In this document: one piece after another, positions 11,313 to 22,805 of the stretch
How positions within the stretch are numbered: position 1 is the stretch's first letter
How the letters are laid out: the number at the start of each line of letters is the position of its first letter
Assembly (NCBI RefSeq): GCF_002865645.1
Contig: NW_020194555.1
Span: 2,506,288-2,570,287, forward strand
Direction: 5' to 3'
Source: Hyaloscypha bicolor E
Taxonomy: Eukaryota; Ascomycota; Leotiomycetes; Helotiales; Hyaloscyphaceae
Length of the DNA: 64,000 nucleotides
Notes under the pieces: model-generated
Database searches by the model: none
Told to the model about the DNA's origin: nothing
The model's input: only the letters and a program-made list of their open reading frames with translations
Program-made: the position numbers and the translations under genes

Positions 11313-14300
11313 ATGAAGGAGACTCCCGCCATCCACCATGAAATGGAGGATGAGATGGAGCAAGCCCATCTCGAGCACCGCGAACTCCCTTTGGGCTATG
11401 AAGATCCACACAAAGCTGCTCTCGAAGACAATCCGGAGCAAGCAGAGAAGTTGACATGGGCTGTTATCCTATCTGCCATCTTTTTGGGAACCTCGTTCAC
11501 TGGACCCATCATCTTCGGTTTTATTCTAGCTACGCCGATTCTTGTTCAGCTTGGTGAAAAGTTAGGAGGCGCCAACATTAGCTTTTGGTGAGTGCTTGAA
11601 GTGTTCTCTCCTGCATCGCTGTCTTCGCAAGTCATCTTCCCCCATTTGGGAGCAGACTGCCCAGAAGTTAATGCCTCGACTGAATATGCTACCTGGTTGA
11701 GATAATACTGACCTGAGAGTCTCGGATTGTAGGATTCCTTCTGGTTGGGGAGCTGCCGCTGCTGTAGGATTTTCCATTGCTGGACGTCTTTCAGACATTT
11801 TCGGACGCCGATATGTTATCCTTTTCGGTCAAACCCTCACCATTATTGGGGGCATCGTTGCCTGTACCGCAAAAACTATGAATGCACTTATTGCGGGCGA
11901 AGTTATTCTCGGGGCGTCTATTGGAACTATCTCCGTTGCCTATGCCGGTAAGCTTGGATGGCTACTCTAATTACAAACTGAGAAGTCGTCTAACTCGAGC
12001 AGGCTTGTCCGAAATACTCCCTAATAAGTACCGTGGCATGGGCCTGGCATGGACCGAATTCAACTTATCAAGTTGGGCTATCGCGGGCACTCTTCTTGCC
12101 AACACAATGCTCACCAAAGCAAGCTGGAGAGTCATGTTTTATATTGCCACTGGCTATGGAGCATTTTCATTAATAGGCACAGCGTGTGTCTATTTCCCGC
12201 CTAGCCATCCTCGACCAGACGGGAAGACAAAGTGGCAAGAGTTCAAGGAGTTGGATTTCATTGGCGCAATCCTATTCGTTGCTGGACTGGCCGTGTTTCT
12301 CTACGGTCTTAATTCAGGCGGAAACACATACCCATGGAAGGCAGCTGGTACCCTTGCACCTCTGATCTTGGGATTGGTCGTCTTCCTCGGCGTTTTTATC
12401 TACGACTTCTTCATTCCAAAGGATCCCTTATTTCCTTGGTAGTAAGTGACCTGGCAGCAACACATTTTCCTGGCTTGAAATGACTCGCGACGACCTTGCA
12501 TACAATTACTGACTTTGCCATTTTCCATAGCCTATTCAAAAACTTTCGCGAATTCAGCTCTCTTTTATCCCTGGTGTTTGTCGCTGGCATGGTTTTCTCT
12601 GCAGGTAAGACCTGTCCGAAGCTCAACCCCCTCGTAGTTTTTGTCGTCTGTCTAAAGCTAATGGCTTGGCAGCATCTGCACTTAATGCGGAGACGATCTT
12701 ATACCTCTTCAACGCCGATGCTATAAAGATTGGTATTTATGTGGGTCCTCTTTGCTTCGTCTTAATGTAAATATCTAATCTTTTTGACAGAGTCTTCCAT
12801 CAGGCGCGGGCCAGATTGTTGGTGGAGGTAAGACCTATTCTCACTCTAAATGGTATATCTTTGTATAAGAGACGAGGGCTAGGGAGCTGCTCTGCAAGCC
12901 TTCATGATGACACTTTGTCCATGTGTCTCAACAAGCAAGACGGCTCCAAAGCTCTCGAAAGCCCTGACTTTTTCTCCTTGGATTTCCACAGTGCTAATTC
13001 TCTCGGCAGTCCTCATACCAGCCTTGTAGGTATTTGGGAAGAACTCCTTCCCATCTCTGACTATGGCATGAATTTCTCCCCACATAATCCCCGGTTCTGT
13101 CGAAGCCATCTTCATCTAGCAATTACTGAACTCCTCCGCTCCATAGGGTCCACTATATCAAGCATGTCCATCTCCAGCTCACCTTCGCCGTCTTCATGCA
13201 AACGTAAGTCGCACTTTCTCACTGCTTTATTTCCACTTGCGGCTTGTCTACTCCCTAGATAATTTTGTCTGAAGGATAGACCACTCACGAGACATTGTCT
13301 GGGGTCCAACTTCTACTCTGTAAAGGCAATACTAATTCGAGATACGGCGGTTAAGGCTTTTCTTTGGCCTTGCAGCTCTGATTACGCCGACCAATATCAA
13401 TTGGTTAATGGTATGAACACTCAAGTTCTTATTTATTTGCTCCCAGACTCTGCACCACTCACAATTCCGAAAGAGCCTCCATCAACACATGGCAATTTCG
13501 ACCTTTTGCTCTTTTTTATTCTTACGCTTGCTCTTGGGACATTCTGAAATCTCTTGCTCTCATTGTTCGATATGCTCCCGAGACATTTTGAAACGAAAAT
13601 ACGCTGACTCTGAATCCCCGTTATTCTAGGCATGTCAATTCTTAGCCATGCTTCCTTTCGGCTGGATCACCCTGAATTGCTATACAACAGCCTCACTTCA
13701 CGTTCCTCAACGAGATCTCGGAGTTGCCATTGGCTTGATAGGGACGTTTAGATCTCTCGGCGGTGCCGTTGGCTCCGTCATATTCAGCTCAATCTTCACT
13801 CAGGTAGGAGCAAAGTCAATCGCAACCCGAGTCGGCGAGACGGTTGCTGCAGCCAATCTTCCTTCGGACTTAACCCCAGGCCTCGTCGCAGCAACAAGAC
13901 TCACCATTCTCGGAGTGCCTGGTCAAGCTGCACAGTTCCCCAATGTCCCCTCTTCAGTTTACGCGGCATGTGTGTCAGCATCTCGGTTGGGCTACGCGTA
14001 CGGATTCCGCATTACGTGGCTGGCTTCGATCCCATTTGGAGTTATTGCGTGCCTGTGTGCAGTGGCCGTACGAGACCCGTCAAAATACTTTACAAATCAG
14101 TACGTAATACTTTCCGAGCCCTTAATTTCCCTTTCAGATGTGCTGCGAGGTATTTCGATTCTGCAGACATGTCTTCAGATGAAATAACTCGTGGTACATT
14201 GCTGCAGCCCTCAAAATTCCTGCCTATCAGGTAACACTGACTCAGAACATCTAGTGTGGAAGTCCATCTCGAAAGAGACATCGGTGGGAAACAACGAGAA

Positions 14301-14393
14301 GGGAAGATCTTCAAGGAAGATCACGACGAGGAGACACATGCAGCAGGGCCTGTAGTAGAGGAGAAACAAACCGAGAATGGGAGTCAAGTCTGA
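11313..14393 (+). CDS. TRI12-like MFS efflux transporter, central part unresolved
   Basis: Clear exons are 11313-11587, 11733-11947, 12003-12441, 12531-12604, 12673-12740, 12791-12827, then 13147-13203, 13356-13410, 13630-14099 and 14255-14393. They encode a many-helix plasma-membrane drug/proton antiporter of the trichothecene-efflux (TRI12) type: GRLSDIFGRR loop, a typical PSGAGQIVGG segment, and a charged cytoplasmic tail. The ATG at 11313 follows an in-frame TTG and gives a normal short N-terminus. All junctions keep phase except the one across 12828-13146, where joining neighbouring exons leaves a 1-nt mismatch and about 10 expected loop residues are missing. Either a small exon is hidden there or the gene is broken. 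Introns are unusually many and long (50-219 nt). Divergent from a P450, so export of its product is plausible. Confidence 0.75.
12828..13146. other. Anomalous insert-like stretch within the MFS gene
   Basis: This 319-nt stretch lies where other transporters of this family have a short loop. It begins with a good donor (GTAAGA) and ends at an ATAG acceptor, but the phases do not match. Most of it is open on the minus strand (12879-13115, about 78 codons) with protein-like composition; I cannot assign that frame. It could be a long intron, an inserted fragment or a decayed exon. Confidence 0.5.
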
Positions 14394-14454
14394 TATTCAG
14401 AGATAAAACCACGTTCATCAGTTTTGCGATGATAAGGAAACACGTACGTAGACC

Positions 14455-14871
14455 GCGGCATAAAGTGACGGGAATTCAGGGCATTTGTGCTCGCTCAGGA
14501 CTTAAGGGGACTACAGCGTGTAATTTGGGGGGCTTGCCCTAAACCATAAGTCTAGGCCTTACGCCCTAGATTAGAGTTATAAGACATTTACAACATACTA
14601 GAAGATCTTCAAGGGTTGGCGCTGCTGGCGGGGCAACTATGGCGCTCGGACGCTATCAAGGCTATTCTTTAGGGCGCTGTAGAGAGGCTACTCCTGTAAC
14701 CACAGGGGATAGGCCTCAAAAGGTGTCGGTACCCCCTACTTGCGGCTATTGAATATTTTCAGGGCAGTGGCCGAGAAATATAGGGGTTCTTAGTGGTTAA
14801 TCATCGTATAAAATAGTCTGAAAGTTGGGCTTTTTACACAACTGCCCTGTATTTCTGTTACTTTATGCCGC
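14455..14871. mobile_element. MITE-like element with 29-bp inverted termini
   Basis: The 417-bp segment starts GCGGCATAAAGT and ends with the inverse, ACTTTATGCCGC. The match continues with a few G/A-type differences to AGGGCA, about 29 bp in all. The interior has no coding frame. No target duplication could be identified. It lies 60 bp past the MFS stop codon. Confidence 0.6.
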
Positions 14872-16290
14872 AGCGTGCATAATTGAGAGGGTCCAATCAG
14901 ATTTGAAATCCAGTCTGCTTCACACTACGTCAAAGCAAATAAGCACAAGCAACACTCAAGTTCCCCCTCTTACTCCAACCTAAACACCCCAGAAAGTATA
15001 GTACAAGCACAGTGTTCTCGCATTCTGCCATCTCTCGTAATGTCTATACTAACACTCCAACAGCTTCAGTAAATTCAGCAACTGCCTCAGCCTGACATGA
15101 TCTCGTTCGCCTTTCCCAGACGACCGTCCCCACTATCTTACTGATTTTCATCAATGGTGGTTTGGAGGAGGCTCCACGACTCATTGACAAGTTTCGGCGC
15201 AGCATCGAATTCACGACAGTGATCCTTAAATACTGCCGGTGGTGAGTCACGTGACAGACGAAAACGGTCACCGCCCTTTGACCCTGTTCCACAATATCCG
15301 ACTCCACCCCATCGCCCTGTTTGACGATCGCCTTAAACTTCACCTCCGCAAATACGGAACCCCAAGGGAACAACAATGCCACAGAGCAGTTATTAATGGG
15401 TATATCCGTTGTGCTTCTTAGGGTTATCTTCTGGAAGTGACTTGATCAGCTAGAGTCGCAGCGCAAGGCCACTACCGGAGAACTCAAGTGGACAGTTCAG
15501 CAGCAACTGCATTCCAACGATCATTTACATGGTCATGTTCTTCATTGTTCTGATTTTCAGATGCGCTTAATCTGTATCAACATCTGATTAGATGCTTTAA
15601 GCTTAATCGCATGAATCTTTTTTAAAAATTATTTCAAGTTCCTCCTCCAGATTTGAACAAGTTCGTCCGAGGCTGATGCGTAGAGCACGGAAACCCCCTG
15701 AAACTGTAAAGGGGTCGTCAACGAAACCGTTCGAGGCTCGTTATCAGAACCCCGTTACCCCAATAAAAATTCTCCGCAAAATTTCCATCCGAACATCTGT
15801 GGCCCCCGAGTCGATGCTGGACGAAATTTTCGATTGACCTGCGCCAAGCAAACTACCAGATCCGACGGTGACCCAATGGTAACCGCTATTGCTTAATCTT
15901 CTCGTCCACCCAGCTGCAATGCGCTAGATGTGGTAACTCATCATTCGAACCAACCTCCACTGCTTCAGAATGTAAGATTATTGTTCATAAGACGAAAACC
16001 TTTGCGATGGCCTCATGTTTATGCAGTTTGATCACCGAGAATTCTGTTGACCGGTGGGAGTTGACCTCAAGCTGCTCAACGGGCGGTTCAGACTTCCGCT
16101 GGGGCGTTGATGAACCACTTTATAGAACATCATTCATGCTCTCGTGGAATGATATCTATACTCTCTTTCAGACTGTAACTTAGAGTTATCCATCTTCTTT
16201 CATTTCTACACGCTCCTTTTCTTCCGTTTCGGCTGTACCGGTCGTTCAAGTCACTCGTTTTGTTAAATCAGTAATATTCTAATAGTCATC
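14872..16290. other. Intergenic, no supported gene
   Basis: A perfect TCACGTGA palindrome (bHLH-type site) is at 15247-15254. A 112-codon minus-strand frame at 15044-15382 lacks any motif. The last few hundred bases, with pyrimidine-rich runs near 16190-16230, are probably the promoter of the next gene. Confidence 0.5.
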
Positions 16291-17074
16291 ATGCAATTCA
16301 CCAGCCTTTTCTTGGCCGTTCTGATCACTTTGGCCGTCATCGCAGATGGGAGAGCTGAACTGAGCAGGGGGAAGCATCACCACTGCCACCACCATCACCA
16401 TAAAAAAGGGAAGCTTGAACGAAAGTGTGACGAGCTCTTTTTCCTCGAGAAATTGGACAACCTCGTCTCAAACACAACTGCACTTGCAGAGAAGACCCTG
16501 AACAACGCCACGAAGATCGCTGATCTCCAAGCCAAAGCCTCCAAAGATGCCTCCAAGTTCGCTGACCTGAAGAGCAATCACGTGGAGTGCAGATCCTTGC
16601 GGCAGAAAGAAACTCGAACGTGACTGCTTTGGGCTCTTGAAGCTTGAATGGTTGCTCAAGTTTGCCTCCAATGCCAGCGAAGTATCCACCGGAGCCAAGA
16701 ACAACGACACCTAGATCACCGAAATCGCAGCAGAAGCCTCAAAGAGCGCTACCAAGTTTCAAGGTCCCCAGAGCAACACAACCCTGGTATCTCTATGCCT
16801 CATCGTCGACGCGCACAAGAAGGAGAAGCCCCAATGCGAAGAAATCAAAGGGTTTCAGAAGTTCCTTGCCTTTGCCGACAACTCTACTGCTATATCCCAC
16901 AAGACGAAGAACACAGCTACGAAGATCGATGAGGTCAAAGCCAAGTCTTCGAAGGCTACTACTCGCTTGGCAAAATTGCAGAGCAATGCAACTCCTGTTT
17001 CTGACTGCGCTGCATTTGACCACCCTCTTGTCAATGTTGACGCTCAAGCTGGTAGGTTTTCTTCCTCTGACTGA
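16291..17074 (+). pseudogene. Secreted His-rich repeat protein, broken by frameshift and stop
   Basis: The frame starts with a good signal peptide (residues 1-22), then a His/Cys cluster (29-37), then a helical repeat of about 60 residues. A second and third copy of that repeat follow downstream, but one base out of frame: the switch lies at about 16603-16612, in an A-rich spot after the first copy. The second copy also holds an in-frame TAG where the other copies have AAG (in the NxxTKI motif). Each copy has flanking Cys, NxT glycosylation sequons and a KxxNxATKI core. As it stands only a 110-residue, one-repeat protein can be made. I do not recognise the family; secretion and repeats suggest a cell-surface or effector-like protein. 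Sequencing error could explain one lesion but hardly both. Confidence 0.65.
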
Positions 17075-19291
17075 CCTTGATCTGAACGAATAGTACGACT
17101 AGCCCCGCGATGACAACCCAGGCGGCGATGAGCGCGACCGGTGGTCGGTTGATAGTCAAGCTAGGCGTTATATCCTCGATTGGCGTCCCGGCTGGAGGGA
17201 TGATGTTGCTGTAGATTCATCCACGATGTTGTCAATCTCTTGCCGAACACAACATCTGGAGATTGAGAGTTGCGGCGCCCCTCTGAGGCATCGAGTGACC
17301 TGGCACCATGAATGTTGAGTTTTTGTACATCATATTAGTTAGGAGACTGTGCTGGTCATTCGTTTCCTTGCATATTGAGCACAGTCTAGAAGATAATGCT
17401 TAGTAGCCTACGAAGTAATAGACGATTCTTAAGTCCTGTTGCTTTTCAAATTTCCATGATCACAGTTGCAATCGTTGCCAAGATCGTAGTTGCACACTCA
17501 GAACACTTTTCTTGCGATACAATGTCCATGATAAAACGATCAGGCCTTGCTTTCCCTGCACTCGAGCGAAGTTTGGGGCTCGCTAGGATTAGGCCCGAAT
17601 AAAGTTCTCCGACCCTGAGGAATCGATCGCTCTTAACCACTACGTACTCTATTGGAAGACAGCCTGTCAGCGCCTATTTCTTCGGTACGAGAGTAGCGCC
17701 GTGTGAAAAGCGTACTTCATTGAATAAAGTCAATGTCATTCAGAAATGCCTGCTAGCCTCGGAGATTCAGATCCAGGTTGCATCACACTGTATACTATGG
17801 GCAATCCGAAGCAGTTTTTGATGTCTTGGGTGCTCTGTTACTTCATTTCCTCGCTTCCAAAAACGATACGAGGGTTGGGTAGCGGATTTACGCAACTCCC
17901 GGATGACAACCCTTTTACATGAAAAGAAGGGGAAGCAGCAACGGCCACATGGTCCCATAGGTCAACATAGGAACCAATACCGCCTCTACCTGCTGTATGC
18001 TGACTGCGAGAAGGAGCAGGACAAGGCATTTGGTTTGTGGTCTCTAGCTATGAGCTACTGCCAAACCAATGTCCCTATCGATTATTCGTTATCCTTAGAA
18101 CAAGTTCCAAAACAGGTTCTTGGTCATCGGCAGTTGCATCACCATCATACTTCAGGATGTTTTGGGGGACCTCAAGGCGATATTTGGGATTGGTGTATTG
18201 TCCCCAGAGCCGGCTCCCATACTTACAACATGACAGAACCAAAACAGCCTCCAGGATCCGAAGCATGAGTTCTATCCGAAGCGTGATTTCTTCCGAATTT
18301 CTTCCTCAGACTTGATATCTGGACGGAAGAATTTTCTGAGGGGGACTATATCGCGAATTTCCGCCGATGATGATGTCGAATCACAAGGATAATAATAGCC
18401 GGTTCGTCCTCTTTGCTCGCTTCGCTCGCAGTCGGGGAAAGTAAGTGTCCCGGCTCAAATTAGTATAAGAAACCCCACCAAAAAAACAGTTCTTAATATT
18501 CATACCTAAAATATACAGGAATTTATTATAAAACAGTCTTAAATTAATAATTAAATACTTTAAATTTTATTTTAGCTTAATATAAGTATTATTCTATATA
18601 TAAACTTATATACAAAAATTTATTAGGTCATATATCGTAAGAAGGGTAGAGTTATTCTTACTTTTAGAGCGTTACTTCTTGGGCCTCCCACAAAACCTTA
18701 CAACCATTGACAAACCAGCCACTCCACTCTTCCAGGTCACAGAGGTGGACAAGTGGATGACCCGTCAAAGTCAGACCCCAGCGATTGAACTTTCGAGAGT
18801 TGAAAGCTGATATTTGAGGACAAAGAACGGACTTCTGAGTTGCAGAGAAAGCTTGAAGCGAGCTCGGGAAGTGGGCAGCCGAGCAGCCGAGAAAGGGGGT
18901 TGTTGGCATTGAGCAAGCGAGGGATCCCAATTTAAGAGCAAGGTGGACAGTGATCTCCGTCTAGCAACCCTAAAGGCAACGAGGATGAAGCACTTATGAA
19001 TTGGTTTGAAGAGGGGCCGAAGGGCACAGAGTCTGTGATGACATGATTTGCCCATTGAGGCATCGGACAATTTGAGGCGCGGCCTCTTCACATGGGACGA
19101 ACGGTAGCTAACTTAGAGCTGGTCTTGATCTTCTTGCACGTACAAAATAAAGCTAAAGCCCTGGACATGGAGAAAGGACTCGGTGCTGCAGTCAAAATTT
19201 TCTATCAATTTCGAAGTAAGTTTGAAAGTCTAGTTTTGAAGAGAAATATCGCTGATGGACATCAAAAAGGACTAGTGAAACTTGTACGATC
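17075..19291. other. Intergenic, no supported gene
   Basis: Several 60-120 codon frames overlap on both strands around 17900-18300 without recognisable motifs. A short AT-rich islet (about 18490-18660) resembles the RIP-affected tracts at the left edge. The promoter of the small secreted protein gene probably lies in the last few hundred bases. Confidence 0.5.
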
Positions 19292-19653
19292 ATGCACTTG
19301 CCACTTCTCTTGTCAGTTGCGTCGCTTCTGGTAGCAACAACAACAGTCTCCATACCCTCCGAGATGAAAATTGTATGCTCACCGCTCGAGATTCGTCCCA
19401 CATGCTTCTAACAACTCCAAAGCGGCAATCATCTACCAACCCCATCAACACCACACCCCTTCTCCTTGGCGCATGTCTCGCAATGGGAATGTGCTATTAC
19501 GGCACTGACCAGAAAGGCTACTACACCTCCGCTTGCAGCAGCATGAGCAATATTGGAGGGGTTTGCTTCGGCAACGCGGATGTTCAAGCTGCTCTCAGTG
19601 TGCAGGTTGAAAAGGGACATGCACTGTGGCCTGCCAAGTGCCCTTACTCGTAA
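19292..19653 (+). CDS. Small secreted cysteine-containing protein
   Basis: Two exons, 19292-19372 and 19423-19653, encode 103 residues. The intron has textbook signals: GTATGC donor, TTCTAACA branch site, AAAG acceptor, 50 nt, phase 0. Exon 1 encodes a signal peptide (MHLPLLLSVASLLVA). The mature part has five Cys (CLAMGMC, ACSSM, VCFGN, AKCPYS) and Gly/Tyr-rich spacing. No family is recognised. A short, secreted, Cys-containing product with one intron is typical of effector candidates or small extracellular proteins. An odd number of Cys leaves one unpaired. Confidence 0.65.
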
Positions 19654-19875
19654 TTGCCCCACTTAGGTGATGGCCATTCGGATGGGTAAATAGAGGAGAA
19701 CGAGATGAGGGAAAACGAGAGGCGAAGGAATTGTATGCAAGCTGAGAAGCCAGAAATTCGTTCGTAATAAGAACTAGGACAACTGTTCGTTTCCAATTGC
19801 GCCAGACTCCGCGCTATAAGCAAGAAATTCGTACAGTCTCCCTGTCCCATTCCAAATCCTTCGTGATCCATCGGT

Positions 19876-20642
19876 TCATCTCAGGTAATGTAACACAAGC
19901 CAGCAAAAGCCAAAGAATATCAGCACTCCGGCCCAGAATATCCACTTATCCTGCTTCGCCCGCCGCTCGATCATGCGTATCGTATCACCACTCACACCCA
20001 GCGTATTCGCCACACTATACAGTCTCTTTTGCGTCCCCTTCAGAATCTCCCTCTGTTGACCCAGATCTCCTAGCACAGCCTGTCCTCTAGCCAGGTATTC
20101 ATCAAGCGCCGTATGTGTATTCGCAAAGAAGTTCTGCTCTCTCAACGCATGTGTCTCCCTCGTGTAGTCCCCAGACCCCATACTCAGCGACCCGTCCTTT
20201 GGCGCCCAGACACTGGGACTCGCTTTGATCTCCGCATTTGCGTACGGATTATCAGGTGTTGCAGTATTATGCGGCCTTCTTCCTAATAACTCTTGTCTGT
20301 TCACACTCGACTGTACTTCCTCGTTCTGGAGTTTGAGCTCTTTTAGCTCTTCGCGGAAGGATTGTAGTTCGGCGCGAAATGAGGTGATTCTCTCTCTCGC
20401 CTTCTCTTTTTTTGCGGGGTTCAGCTCGGTTTTCTCAAGGTCGGCATAGGCGTCAAGTGTTCTGGCGAAGGAGGTAAGGGAGACGGAGATTTGGCCGAGA
20501 AGAGAGGGTGAGAGTGGTTGGCCTGGAAGATTCGATGAGAGGTCTCGTTTGAGGGCTGTGGATTGCTTAAGAGCTGTGTTGAACAGTGTGTTCTGTGTAC
20601 ATTAGAGAGGGGATAGCTGGAGGGAATGGAGAGCCTTACCAT
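19876..20642 (-). CDS. BOS1: BOS1-like ER-Golgi SNARE
   Basis: Exons 19876-20592 and 20640-20642 give 239 residues. Exon 1 is only the ATG, followed at once by a 47-nt intron (GTAAGG...ACAG). The product is a tail-anchored v/Qb-SNARE: N-terminal helices with heptads (about 1-95), a SNARE motif (about 145-210) ending in MIERRAKQDKWIFWAG, and a single C-terminal membrane span with only a few residues after it. Bos1 acts in fusion of COPII vesicles with the Golgi, with Sed5, Bet1 and Sec22. Length and layout match fungal Bos1. The neighbouring small secreted protein gene converges on it. Confidence 0.85.
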
Positions 20643-21708
20643 TGTGACGAGATCTGCAGCTTACTCCGAGCTCCAAGAGATGCAAAGCGCGTTGAAGGGA
20701 GATGTTGTGGCCACAATGGTCCTTACGAAGTTTGCTTCAACAAAAATTGAAGTCAGGAGCCTCGTCCGTTGTCCACACGTGGCTGGACCGTTTCCGAGAT
20801 GTGGCTTGGAATGTCGGCGGCTTTTGCGCCGCTCGCTAAGCCCAAAGTGAGGCCGCACGTCATTATTCACACCGCCTATCGATCTTCAGGGGTCAGGCAG
20901 GACCCTGAAAAGCTGAGGCGATGGCAACGGGCCGGATGCTTTTTGCCAGAGTGCACTGATCGAATTCTTGGACTTGGGAGCGTATCACAGCTCTCCAAGG
21001 CCTCGGCAGGGAAGCAACCGCAGAAACACATGCAAAAAGATGGGGGATGTGGTGAATGGGCCAATCGATTTCTTGGAGAGAAAACTTGCGTGCTGCATGG
21101 TTCCTTGGGACAGCCAAACTGGGAAGTAGCCCGCTCCATTTCTCCCCGTTACGCCGGCCAGATGGTTCCTTGTCCATCCGGATTGCATTTCGTTGCTGCC
21201 TCCCTTTGATCTGATTTCCACCTTTCGCCATCAGCATCCTCAACATACCCATTGTTGCTGGACAATTGACGTTCGCTGCGCTGTGCTTGTATCTTTTTGC
21301 TGCGCCTCCAGAGCGCCTTGGCCCACCGTGTCTCACAAAATTCTCGCAAATCGTCACCGTCTGAAGAGATAGCGGGGTCTTTCGTCGAAGTCAACCACAA
21401 TTTGGAGAAATCATTCACATAGACTCGCTCCGATCATCGCACAAAGACAAACACAGTCTAGGCCGTGTGCTACCCTTGCGCAACCTCGACATCAAGATAG
21501 GCAACAGATCTTGTACCCCGCGCAGTACCTGGGCCCAACACTTTCTTGGATTCTCTCAAGACGATAACCAATTGCTTTGAGCCATAGACTTCGACTCCAA
21601 CCTGCCAGGGAGGATAGATCAGATCAGTCCAAATGTCTCTGTAGGCACCCGTCCTTCCATCTCGAAGCTGCAACTGACCACTGTAGAAAACTCCCAACAA
21701 TCACGAAA
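20643..21708. other. Intergenic, no supported gene
   Basis: Many overlapping frames of 70-155 codons occur on both strands between 20770 and 21420, in different frames, which suggests GC composition rather than a gene. The region should contain the BOS1 promoter and that of the following gene. Confidence 0.5.
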
Positions 21709-22266
21709 ATGCCGAACCTCAGTACCTCCTACCTGCTTCCCGCTGTCCTCCTCAACCCCGCCTTCGTCCTCCATTTGATCAATACCTACGTCTCACATAT
21801 GTGGCCTCCTCCTCCCACTATCTCACACTCTCCACACACAATTATGGAAAGCCTTGGTCCTCTGCCTGGCTCGACGCCGTATCTCGACATGCACGCCGAC
21901 GATAAGCTATGCTGGAGATACACAATCGTCATGGTTATCGTCCAACTGTTCTCCTTTATTCGAGTCTCGGACAACAGAGGACGAAGAAGAAGTGCTCGGG
22001 AGGCAGCGAAACTCGAGAGGGAAAGAATTCGGAAGGAAAAATCAGAGCAGATAGAACAAATGAAGATGCATGTTGTGTCGCAGGTGTCTGGTACAGGCAG
22101 CTACTTGGATGGCGCCTGCGATTTCCCCGACGAACCCTACACGAATGATATTGCGCGTGGAGAAGAAAATGGAGTAGTTGAGATTGGAAACGCGGACCAG
22201 CGGAGGATTGAGTCTAGCAGTGAAGAGAGCCTCACAGAGACGAGCGAGGAGGAAATTATCATATGA
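21709..22266 (+). CDS. Hypothetical membrane-associated protein
   Basis: A single exon of 185 codons starts at ATG 21709, preceded by a purine-rich CACGAAA context. It has an N-terminal hydrophobic stretch (about 8-24), a second hydrophobic segment (about 69-84, IVMVIVQLFSFI), then a highly charged helical part (RREAAKLERERIRKEK-like), and an acidic, Ser/Glu-rich tail. The layout suggests a small two-span membrane protein with a cytosolic coiled coil. I do not recognise it. It could start further upstream, but no better ATG is seen. Confidence 0.55.
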   Translation: MPNLSTSYLLPAVLLNPAFVLHLINTYVSHMWPPPPTISHSPHTIMESLGPLPGSTPYLDMHADDKLCWRYTIVMVIVQLFSFIRVSDNRGRRRSAREAAKLERERIRKEKSEQIEQMKMHVVSQVSGTGSYLDGACDFPDEPYTNDIARGEENGVVEIGNADQRRIESSSEESLTETSEEEIII

Positions 22267-22805
22267 CATTGGTTTGAATGACTTGTCGTGGCGCTGAATG
22301 GATAGATTGATTGAATTGGTGGTGTAACAGCATGGCGTTATGGATGGGCGGCATGCATTTATCCGCGGCAATGGCGTTTGATGGGTGCGGATAAAAGACA
22401 TAGAGAAGATTGCCAGAGGCAATAAAACGAATATGAATGTCTCAAAAGTCTTGATCAGAAGTGAAGTAAGTTTCAACCGAAGTAGATTCTGGAGAAGGCC
22501 GAAATTTCCGGGTTAGTCTACGTGCATTACTAATGTTCTAGATTCGGGATTCACTTGCTTCAGATAAATGCATCCATCGCTCTCAAAACTCTCGAGTGGC
22601 AATAAGAGAGTCACGTATTTCAGAGTGGTTTGGAGAATAGTTTCCAACCAGGCACATTAGCTTTGCTCCTTTTCAAACAGAGTGAAATCCTCAATCACGT
22701 GCAGAGCACTGCAACTTCCTCACCCTTGGTATCCTCTCAGCCACAGCTTAAACGTCTCCAACCACGACCTCACATTGACCAATACCCACCTCCCCACCTA
22801 TCCCA
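22267..22805. other. Intergenic, no gene seen
   Basis: The spacer contains the 3' end of the preceding gene and a pyrimidine-rich stretch (about 22700-22800) upstream of the next ATG. Confidence 0.5.

Noticed and set aside
15044..15382. 112-codon minus-strand frame
   Set aside because: No motif, no introns, odd composition; probably chance.
15941..15956. tRNA B-box-like GGTTCGAAT on the minus strand
   Set aside because: The rest of the tRNA pattern (A box, acceptor stem) is not present.
17903..18268. 121-codon plus-strand frame and antisense frames
   Set aside because: Overlapping open frames on both strands, no recognisable domain or splice-supported extension.
20769..21418. Cluster of 75-155 codon frames on both strands
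   Set aside because: Multiple mutually overlapping frames without motifs point to base composition rather than genes.
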